From the NCBI GenBank assembly GCA_002407645.1, contig DHNU01000044.1:18722-24749 (forward strand): 6,028 nt of DNA, read 5' to 3'. Below are positions 1 through 4,994 of the stretch, one piece after another (positions within the stretch are counted from its first letter, which is position 1; every line of letters begins with the position of its first letter). The stretch is from Ruminococcaceae bacterium UBA5408 (GTDB taxonomy: Bacteria; Bacillota; Clostridia; Oscillospirales; Acutalibacteraceae). The position numbers and the translations under genes were made by a program. Under the pieces are notes generated by a model that saw nothing but the letters and a program-made list of their open reading frames with translations, was not told the origin of the DNA and made no database searches.

Positions 1-345
1 GAAAACAAGCTAACAGAAAGGCATGCCCGTGCTTTACTGAGAATTAAGGATAAAGAGCTGAGAAATAAAATTCTTGACCAAATCATTGAAAATGGTCTTA
101 ATGTAAAGCAAAGCGAGGAACTGGTGGACAAGTCCCTTAATGATGATGAAAAACCGAAGCAAAAACGCACTATAATCGTTAAAGATGTTAGGGTGTTTTT
201 CAATACTATAAATCATGCTATTAATACCATGAAAAAGAGTGGAATAAACGCTCAAACGCTTAATAGCGAAACGGAAGATTATTTTGAATGCCTTGTCCGT
301 ATTCCGAAGTCCCAGGCAACTTCGAATGGAAAAAAGCCTGCTTAA
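1..345 (+). CDS. noc: Nucleoid occlusion protein Noc (ParB family), C-terminal part, 5'-truncated
   Basis: The open frame enters from the left edge and gives the last 114 residues of a ParB/Noc-family protein. It opens in the conserved segment that follows the helix-turn-helix (LTERHARALLRI), continues through a helical stretch ending NGLNVKQSEELVDK, passes a short charged linker (NDDEKPKQK) and ends in a dimerisation domain containing KDVRVFFNTINHAINTMKKSGI and a terminal VRIPK. The KDVR-F-NTI wording and the position upstream of parA-parB point to Noc rather than ParB itself, which is present downstream at 1857. In Bacillus subtilis, Noc binds its own DNA sites, spreads, contacts the membrane and prevents Z-ring assembly over the nucleoid. 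The N-terminal membrane-targeting helix and the CTP-binding motif lie outside the window, so those functions cannot be checked here. A terminator 48 bp downstream separates it from parA. Confidence 0.9.
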   Translation, partial: ENKLTERHARALLRIKDKELRNKILDQIIENGLNVKQSEELVDKSLNDDEKPKQKRTIIVKDVRVFFNTINHAINTMKKSGINAQTLNSETEDYFECLVRIPKSQATSNGKKPA

Positions 346-392
346 TTTGATTACAAGTGTTTACTCCTATTTCCCTATATCATTTCCCACAG

Positions 393-423
393 ACAGACCG
401 GATGAAAATCCGGCCTGTTTTGT
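393..423 (+). terminator. Intrinsic terminator of noc
   Basis: An 11-bp stem (393-403 with 408-418) has one A-C mismatch, is closed by a GAAA tetraloop, has a GC-rich core (CCGGAT/ATCCGG) and runs directly into TTTT-G-TT. It lies 48 bp after the noc stop codon and fits a Rho-independent terminator on the plus strand. It implies that parA starts from its own promoter. Confidence 0.85.
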
Positions 424-449
424 TATATGTAGGTATATTTTATTCCATA

Positions 450-480
450 TTGAGCATTTGGGTACTGACCTCCTGCTCAA
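450..480. repeat. Hairpin-forming inverted repeat of unknown role
   Basis: The perfect 7-bp arms TTGAGCA (450-456) and TGCTCAA (474-480) enclose a second stem, GGGT (460-463) with ACCT (468-471), including one G-U pair and an ACTG tetraloop. A 3x2 internal loop separates the two stems. There is no T-run on either side in either orientation, so it does not look like a terminator. It lies 30 bp beyond the noc terminator. It could be part of a small RNA, a protein-binding site or chance. Confidence 0.4.
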
Positions 481-575
481 AATATTAAAGGATGTGAAGA
501 ATAACTTTATCGGTGAGTAAGAAATGCGAGTGAAACTTATTAAAAGCCCTTCTATTTTTATTTCAAAGCGAAAAC

Positions 576-589
576 CGGCAGTCCTACCG
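576..589 (-). terminator. Weak possible terminator after the minus-strand small ORF
   Basis: Read on the minus strand, a short stem CGGTA/TGCCG (589-585 with 580-576, one G-U pair, GGAC loop) is followed by G and then TTTT. It lies 36 bp beyond the stop codon of the 40-residue ORF at 625-747. The stem is only five pairs, so this is a weak candidate. Confidence 0.25.
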
Positions 590-624
590 CTCGTTCCCCG
601 TCCGAACAAGAATCATTGCAATTT

Positions 625-747
625 TTAGTTTGCTTGAGCGCAGGAAGGGACAGGGGGAGCAGCACCATTTGTTTTGCCTTTCTGCTCGTATAAAACTAAA
701 GAAATAGTCAGTATAATTAAACATAAAATAACAACTAACCTTTCCAT
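625..747 (-). CDS. Possible single-span membrane microprotein, 40 residues
   Basis: I do not recognise this gene. The minus-strand frame begins with ATG at 747-745, ends with TAA at 627-625 and encodes 40 residues. The N-terminus MER is followed by an uninterrupted hydrophobic stretch at residues 4-20 (LVVILCLIILTISLVLY), long enough for one membrane helix, then a basic patch (EQKGKTNG) and a Pro/Ala-rich tail (AAPPVPSCAQAN). The basic patch after the helix would favour a cytoplasmic C-terminus. The ribosome binding site is weak: AAGAG about eight bases before the ATG. A poor promoter (TTGCAA, 15-bp spacer, TACAAT, at 831-805) and a weak hairpin beyond the stop are the only other support. AT-rich DNA readily yields hydrophobic frames by chance, so conservation in relatives is needed to decide. 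It would be transcribed divergently from parA. Confidence 0.35.
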   Translation of the reverse strand: MERLVVILCLIILTISLVLYEQKGKTNGAAPPVPSCAQAN

Positions 748-925
748 ATAAAAATCTCTTTTCTAAATATAGGATTAAAACTATAATAATTTACATTAAA
801 AGAGATTGTAAATGATGCTAATTAATTGCAATAATTTTATTATTTATAGTTATCATTTTAATAAAATATCGAGAAAATCATTACAGTACATTTTGATTAA
901 TTATAGAATTAAACTCAATATCAAA

Positions 926-941
926 TGTTTCATGTGAAACA
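926..941. promoter_or_regulatory. parS: parS-like ParB-binding site
   Basis: The 16-bp sequence TGTTTCATGTGAAACA differs from the widespread bacterial parS palindrome TGTTTCACGTGAAACA at one position, where the eighth base in the central CG is T instead of C. ParB nucleates at parS and then slides along flanking DNA as a CTP-bound clamp. The site lies 15 bp upstream of the -35 box of the parA promoter and beside the genes for its presumed binding proteins, which strongly supports it being a real centromere site. ParB bound here could also repress or modulate parAB transcription, but that is inference. Confidence 0.82.
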
Positions 942-955
942 TATTAATAAAAACT

Positions 956-983
956 TTGATTTATATTAAAAGCATGCTATAAT
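956..983 (+). promoter_or_regulatory. Probable sigma-A promoter of parA-parB-serS
   Basis: The -35 box is TTGATT (956-961), the spacer 16 bp and the -10 box a perfect TATAAT (978-983), preceded by TGC to give an extended -10 (TGNTATAAT). Start would be near 990, leaving a leader of about 84 bases before parA. A second perfect TATAAT at 1021-1026 lacks a convincing -35 and could be an alternative start. The parS-like site sits just upstream. Confidence 0.65.
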
Positions 984-1073
984 AATGTCAATATTCCGCT
1001 TAATCTTATAAAATATGTACTATAATAAAATAATAGATATTTCTTTCAGGCGGAGCCTATCGGAGGGTAAAGA

Positions 1074-1838
1074 ATGGGGAAAATTATTGCTATTGCTAAT
1101 CAAAAAGGCGGTGTAGGAAAAACAACTACCGCCGTTAACCTTTCTGCCGCCATAGGCGGAAAAGGAAAGAAAACCCTGCTTGTTGATATCGACCCACAGG
1201 GAAATACATCGAGCGGTGTCGGAGTTGACCGCAGAAAAGTCAAAAATACTGTGTATGAAATGCTTATCGGACAAGCTAAAGCCGAAGATGTAATTGTACA
1301 TACTGAATTTGACAATTTGGATATTATGCCATCCAGCTTGGATTTGGCAGCGGCGGAAATTGAATTGGTTACTCTGCCACACAGGGAATCGATATTAAAA
1401 AATGCATTAATACCATTTAGGGAAAAGTATGACTATATTTTTATCGATTGTCCGCCCTCACTCGGAATAATTACGACAAATGCGCTCTGCGTTGCTGACA
1501 CGCTTCTTGTACCGATACAATGTGAATATTATGCGCTTGAAGGACTTTCACAGCTTATGAATTCAGTCAGAAGAGTTAAAAGACAGTATAATTCACATCT
1601 TGATATTGAAGGCGTGCTCCTTACGATGTTTGACGGAAGGCTGAACCTAACTCAACAAGTTGTCGGGGAAGTAAAGAAGTATTTTCCGCGCAAAGTGTTC
1701 TCAACGGTAATTCCTCGGGCGGTACGTCTTTCAGAAGCGCCGAGTTTTGGAAAACCCATTTTATATTTTGATAAAAGTTCAAAGGGAACAGTTGCTTATT
1801 TGGAACTTGCAGATGAAATTATAGCAAAAAACGGTTAA
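1074..1838 (+). CDS. parA: Chromosome partitioning ATPase ParA/Soj
   Basis: This is a complete 254-residue protein of the usual Soj length. ParA binds ATP, dimerises and coats the nucleoid. ParB on parS stimulates hydrolysis, and the cycle drives origin segregation; in Bacillus, Soj also acts on DnaA. Visible motifs are the deviant Walker A KGGVGKTT (residues 11-18, signature Lys11 and Lys16), the A' motif VDIDPQGN (37-44, Asp40) and Walker B FIDCPPS (123-129, Asp125). Arg189 and Arg218 (in VRLSEAPSFGKP) fall where the DNA-binding arginines of Soj lie. The start is fixed by GGAGGG six bases before the ATG and by MGKIIAIANQKGG, a standard Soj N-terminus with no membrane-targeting extension, which argues against MinD. 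The parB start is 18 bp downstream with no terminator between, so the two genes are co-transcribed. All catalytic residues are intact. Confidence 0.97.
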   Translation: MGKIIAIANQKGGVGKTTTAVNLSAAIGGKGKKTLLVDIDPQGNTSSGVGVDRRKVKNTVYEMLIGQAKAEDVIVHTEFDNLDIMPSSLDLAAAEIELVTLPHRESILKNALIPFREKYDYIFIDCPPSLGIITTNALCVADTLLVPIQCEYYALEGLSQLMNSVRRVKRQYNSHLDIEGVLLTMFDGRLNLTQQVVGEVKKYFPRKVFSTVIPRAVRLSEAPSFGKPILYFDKSSKGTVAYLELADEIIAKNG

Positions 1839-1856
1839 TGATAAGGGGGAGAGAGC

Positions 1857-2708
1857 ATGGCAACGAAAAAACGCGGACTCGGAAAAGGGCTGGACGCGAT
1901 TTTCGCCGAAAATGATACTGAAGACCGTGATTCGGCTATTTCACTGAAGATTAGTGAAATTGAACCGAACCGGGAACAACCGAGAAAAGATTTTAACGAA
2001 GCGGCGCTCGCCGAGCTCGCAGACTCTATTTCACAGCACGGCATTTTACAGCCGCTTTTAGTAAGGCCGATTTTGGGCGGAGGATATCAGATAGTAGCGG
2101 GTGAACGACGCTGGCGCGCGGCAAGAATGGCAGGACTTTCGGAAGTCCCTGCGATTATTCGCGAAATGAACGACAGTGAAGTGATGGAGCTTGCACTTAT
2201 TGAAAATTTACAGCGTGAAGACTTAAATCCTCTTGAAGAAGCGCTGGGTTACCAGTCTTTAATGGATTCGTTCGGGTTTACGCAGGAAGCAGTATCAAAA
2301 ACCGTTGGAAAATCACGCCCTGCAATTGCAAACGCATTAAGGCTTTTAAACCTTCCTCCACAAATACAGAAATTAGTTAATGAGGGAAGTTTGTCTGCGG
2401 GTCATGCCCGCACATTATTAAGCTTTGAAGATAAAACAGAAATGATGAAAGCCGCAAAATTAACAGTAGAAAACGGAATTTCTGTACGAGAACTGGAAAA
2501 AATAGCAAAAAAGGCTAATGAAAAATCCGTTAAAGAGGTACAAGTCAAGAAAAAAGTTCCGTATTTTAGTGAAGTAGAACTTGCGCTTAATGAACACCTT
2601 GGAAGAAAAGTGCAGGTAAGCGGTTCTAAAAAACGCGGAGTTCTCCAAATTGAGTTTTATGGAGAACAGGATTTGAGCGATTTAGTAAAAGTTTTCAACA
2701 AAGATTAA
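1857..2708 (+). CDS. parB: Chromosome partitioning protein ParB/Spo0J
   Basis: This is a complete 283-residue ParB, the parS-specific CTPase clamp that organises the origin region, loads SMC and stimulates ParA. Domains in order: an N-terminal peptide RGLGKGLDAIF (residues 6-16), the region that contacts ParA; the CTP-binding ParB/Srx-like fold from about residue 28, with GILQPLLVRP, the arginine-rich GERRWRAA (82-89) and ENLQREDLNPLEEA (116-129); a helix-turn-helix around 140-163 (FTQEAVSKTVGKSRPAIANALRLL) that reads parS; GHARTLLS (181-188); a lysine-rich linker (about 216-230) that can give non-specific DNA contact; and a C-terminal dimerisation domain ending near FYGEQDLSDLVKVFNK. The ATG follows AGGGGGAG by five bases. 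Its likely target is the parS-like site at 926-941. It is paralogous to the noc product at the left edge. Confidence 0.97.
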   Translation: MATKKRGLGKGLDAIFAENDTEDRDSAISLKISEIEPNREQPRKDFNEAALAELADSISQHGILQPLLVRPILGGGYQIVAGERRWRAARMAGLSEVPAIIREMNDSEVMELALIENLQREDLNPLEEALGYQSLMDSFGFTQEAVSKTVGKSRPAIANALRLLNLPPQIQKLVNEGSLSAGHARTLLSFEDKTEMMKAAKLTVENGISVRELEKIAKKANEKSVKEVQVKKKVPYFSEVELALNEHLGRKVQVSGSKKRGVLQIEFYGEQDLSDLVKVFNKD

Positions 2709-2763
2709 AGAAACAGTGGAAAACTAAATCATATATATAAGTTAACAAAAGGAGAAACTGAAC

Positions 2764-4041
2764 ATGCTGGATATTAAGCTAATACGCAGCAATCCGGAAA
2801 AAGTGAAAGCCGGAGCAAAAAAACGCTGCATTGACGTTGACAAACTGGTTGACGATATTCTTAAAATTGACGCCGACCGACGCGACGTCACCGGTAAAGT
2901 GGAAAATATGAAAGCGGAAAGAAATGCCGCTACAAAGAAAATTCCCCAAATGAAAAAAGCCGGAGAAGACACTACCGAGTTAATGGCTGAATTAAAGAAA
3001 CTTTCCGACAATATTAAGGGCTTTGACACCGAACTTAATGAGCTTGGGGAAAAACAAAAAACGCTTTTACTTTCACTTCCGAATATGCCCGATGAAGACC
3101 TTGAAGCGGGTGGAAAAGAAAACAACAAACCTATCCGTTTTTATAAGGAACAGCCAAAATTTGATTTTAAACCTAAAAACCATGTTGAACTTTGCGAAAG
3201 CCTCGGTTTAATTGATTATGAACGCGGCGCAAAACTTGCCGGTGCGGGTTCATGGGTTTACCGCGGAATGGGCGCAAGAATGGAATGGGCGCTTCTAAAC
3301 TTCTTTATTCAGGAGCACTTAAACGACGGATATGAGCTTGTTCTTCCTCCGCATATGCTTAATTATGAATGTGGATACGTTGCAGGCCAGTTCCCAAAAT
3401 TTACGGATGAAGTATATTGGATTGAAAACCCAACGAGCAGTGATAAAAAATTTATGCTGCCGACTGCTGAAACCGCATTGGTTAACCTTCACCGCGAAGA
3501 GGTACTGACTGCTGACGAACTGCCGAGAAAATATATTGCTTACACTCCATGCTACCGCAGAGAGGCGGGAAGCTACCGTTCGGAAGAACGCGGTATGATA
3601 CGTGGACATCAGTTTAATAAAGTTGAAATGGTACAGTACACTGAGCCGGATAAATCTGACGACGCTTTTGCAGAGCTTGTCGGAAAAGCCGAAAAACTCG
3701 TTCAGAAATTGGGACTTCACTACCGTTTAAGCAAATTGGCGGCAGGTGACTGCTCTTTCTCAATGGCACGCACCTACGACATTGAAGTTTGGATTCCGAG
3801 TATGGAAATTTACAAAGAAGTAAGCTCCGCTTCAAACGCAAGGGACTACCAAGCAAGAAGAGGCAACGTTAAGTTTAGGGGAGAAGATAAAAAATTGCAT
3901 TTTGTTCATACTCTTAATGCATCCGGACTTGCTACAAGCAGAGTAATCCCAGCAATTGTCGAGCAGTATCAGAATGCCGACGGAAGTGTTACCGTTCCTG
4001 AAGTATTAAGGCCATATATGGGCTGTGACATTATAAAATAA
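2764..4041 (+). CDS. serS: Seryl-tRNA synthetase (class II)
   Basis: This 425-residue cytoplasmic enzyme charges tRNA-Ser with serine. The N-terminus MLDIKLIRSNPEKV is typical of bacterial SerRS and leads into the charged antiparallel coiled-coil arm (about residues 27-105) that grips the tRNA long variable arm. The catalytic core shows motif 1 around GYELVLPP, the serine-binding TAE loop (234-236, TAETALVNLH), motif 2 starting at Cys263 (CYRREAGS...RG) and motif 3 with Arg393 in ASGLATSR, ending VPEVLRPYMG. Motif 2 reads SYRSEERGMIRGHQF where many bacterial enzymes have SAGRDTRGLIRxHQF; the core arginines and glutamate are kept, so this looks like a clade variant. The start follows AAAAGGAG by nine bases. 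Only 55 bp separate it from parB, with no terminator and no room for a T-box leader, so it is probably transcribed with parAB. Confidence 0.97.
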   Translation: MLDIKLIRSNPEKVKAGAKKRCIDVDKLVDDILKIDADRRDVTGKVENMKAERNAATKKIPQMKKAGEDTTELMAELKKLSDNIKGFDTELNELGEKQKTLLLSLPNMPDEDLEAGGKENNKPIRFYKEQPKFDFKPKNHVELCESLGLIDYERGAKLAGAGSWVYRGMGARMEWALLNFFIQEHLNDGYELVLPPHMLNYECGYVAGQFPKFTDEVYWIENPTSSDKKFMLPTAETALVNLHREEVLTADELPRKYIAYTPCYRREAGSYRSEERGMIRGHQFNKVEMVQYTEPDKSDDAFAELVGKAEKLVQKLGLHYRLSKLAAGDCSFSMARTYDIEVWIPSMEIYKEVSSASNARDYQARRGNVKFRGEDKKLHFVHTLNASGLATSRVIPAIVEQYQNADGSVTVPEVLRPYMGCDIIK

Positions 4042-4048
4042 ACAAAAA

Positions 4049-4064
4049 GCCCCCTTTTGGGGGC
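4049..4064 (+). terminator. Intrinsic terminator after serS
   Basis: A six-pair stem GCCCCC (4049-4054) and GGGGGC (4059-4064) with a TTTT loop lies 8 bp after the serS stop. The plus-strand tail is only ATTTCGTT, while the minus-strand copy would be followed by TTTTTG. The hairpin is therefore a better terminator on the minus strand and may be leaky for serS, allowing some read-through into the next gene. Confidence 0.75.
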
Positions 4065-4102
4065 ATTTCGTTATATAAAAACCTAAATTCTGAGGATTAA
4101 TT

Positions 4103-4852
4103 ATGAATATGACAGATAAAATTAACGAATACTCAAAAGAGGTGTGCGTTGCAAGTTATGAAGTAGGCGCACAAAGACAAATGAAACTTAGCGTGCTTTT
4201 GCGGATGTGCCAGGAAATAAGTGAACAACACCTTGAATTCTTTGGACTCAGTTTTGAAAAAATGTATTCTGACTCAATGGTCTTTCTTTTAATAAACAAC
4301 CTTGCTAAAATAAAACGAATGCCCAAGCACAATGAAAAAATTACAATAAAAACCCATCCACTCGGAGTTTGCGGAGCGCAATTTTACCGAGATTATAAGT
4401 TTTATTCCGAAGATGATTTGATTATAGATGTATTACAGACTTCAATAGTGGCAGATGCAGAAACGCATAAAGTTTTAAGACCGAAAGCTTTTTATGACTA
4501 TGGGGTATTCAAATGTGAAAAAATTTCACAGGACAAGAGAATACCAAAATTGGTACTACCTGAAAATATGCCGCTTGTGGGAGAAAGAATGATAAGATTT
4601 TCGGATTTGGATTATAACTGCCATTTAAATAATACTATATACGGGGACATAATAACCGATTTTATCCCCGGCGGGGTAAAAGGTATGCGTTTTTCAAAAA
4701 TACATATCAGCTATATAAATGAAAGTACTCTCGGTGAAAAACTTAAAATATATGCAGTAAAAGAAAACAGTAAATTATTTATGTGCGGCAACAATTCCAA
4801 GGGTATCGGCTTTACGGTATCGGCGGATATTCTGCCAATGGATGGGAAGTAA
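4103..4852 (+). CDS. Acyl-ACP thioesterase family protein
   Basis: This 249-residue protein resembles the bacterial members of the FatA/FatB acyl-ACP thioesterase family, which fold as two hotdog domains and hydrolyse acyl-ACP to free fatty acid in the cytoplasm. The N-terminal half carries a hotdog helix (LSVLLRMCQEISEQHLEFFG, about 30-49) followed by strands through KITIKTHPLG. The C-terminal half carries the active-site motif DLDYNCHLNNTIY. Asp170, Asn172 and His174, with Glu207 in YINEST, align with the catalytic Asp-Asn-His-Glu set described in a plant FatB. There is no signal peptide or transit sequence. The first ATG is preferred because TGAGGA ends six bases before it; the ATG two codons later would be twelve bases away. 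No separate promoter is clear in the 61-bp gap after serS, so read-through of the serS terminator is possible. Chain-length preference cannot be read from the sequence. Confidence 0.85.
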   Translation: MNMTDKINEYSKEVCVASYEVGAQRQMKLSVLLRMCQEISEQHLEFFGLSFEKMYSDSMVFLLINNLAKIKRMPKHNEKITIKTHPLGVCGAQFYRDYKFYSEDDLIIDVLQTSIVADAETHKVLRPKAFYDYGVFKCEKISQDKRIPKLVLPENMPLVGERMIRFSDLDYNCHLNNTIYGDIITDFIPGGVKGMRFSKIHISYINESTLGEKLKIYAVKENSKLFMCGNNSKGIGFTVSADILPMDGK

Positions 4853-4871
4853 AAAAACAGCAATTTAACAG

Positions 4872-4900
4872 TTGATAATTAATTTATGAAATGATATAAT
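4872..4900 (+). promoter_or_regulatory. Probable sigma-A promoter of guaB
   Basis: The -35 box is TTGATA (4872-4877), the spacer exactly 17 bp and the -10 box a perfect TATAAT (4895-4900), preceded by TGA to give an extended -10. This is the best promoter in the window. Transcription would start near 4907 and give a leader of about 88 bases before the guaB start codon. Confidence 0.75.
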
Positions 4901-4942
4901 ATCAAAATATATAAAAAAATATTACAAAGAAATCAATTATAA

Positions 4943-4974
4943 TGCGGCGCAGATTTGGCTTTTGCAGCGGCGCA
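4943..4974 (+). promoter_or_regulatory. GC-rich hairpin in the guaB leader
   Basis: TGCGGCGC (4943-4950) pairs with GCGGCGCA (4967-4974) through seven pairs with one G-G mismatch in the middle; the loop is 16 bases. The same 8-mer GCGGCGCA also occurs as a direct repeat at 4944-4951 and 4967-4974. The hairpin stands out in an otherwise very AT-rich leader and ends nine bases before the guaB ribosome binding site. There is no following T-run, so it is not a terminator. I could not match it to the purine riboswitch core. It may affect mRNA stability, translation or protein binding; the role is unknown. Confidence 0.45.
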
Positions 4975-4994
4975 AAATGTAACAGGAGGAAAAC

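Larger units (their letters stand above)
346..1073. other. noc-parA intergenic region, largely non-coding and AT-rich on the right
   Basis: This 728-bp gap is unusually long for the locus. From left to right I can support the noc terminator (393-423), a bulged hairpin (450-480), a possible minus-strand microprotein gene (625-747) with a weak hairpin beyond its stop, a strongly AT-rich stretch from about 690 to 1045, a parS-like palindrome (926-941) and the parA promoter and ribosome binding site. Longer open frames here (for example minus strand 367-609, plus strand 284-520) run through the noc terminator or the noc coding sequence and have no family resemblance. I saw no DnaA-box cluster, so nothing shows this to be oriC itself. 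Confidence 0.6.

Noticed and set aside
284..520. 78-residue plus-strand frame overlapping the end of noc
   Set aside because: It starts inside noc in another frame and crosses the noc terminator; a shadow frame.
530..536. GTGAAAC half of a parS motif
   Set aside because: The left half of the palindrome is absent; a 7-bp match alone is expected by chance.
367..609. 80-residue minus-strand open frame after noc
   Set aside because: It runs through the noc terminator stem, has no recognisable domain and no good ribosome binding site; most likely a chance frame.
524..628. 34-residue plus-strand frame starting MRVKLIKSP
   Set aside because: Weak ribosome binding site, no promoter or recognisable motif, and it abuts and overlaps by four bases the better minus-strand small ORF; insufficient support.
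690..925. AT-rich stretch considered as a replication origin or unwinding element
   Set aside because: No cluster of DnaA boxes (TTATCCACA-like) was seen and dnaA/dnaN are not in the window.
4514..4530. Perfect inverted repeat TGTGAAA-AAA-TTTCACA that looks like an operator or an inside-out parS
   Set aside because: It lies inside the thioesterase coding sequence and the half-sites face the wrong way for parS; AT-rich codons explain it well enough.
4901..4994. guaB leader considered as a guanine riboswitch
   Set aside because: The conserved three-way junction bases of the purine riboswitch could not be found and the leader is short.
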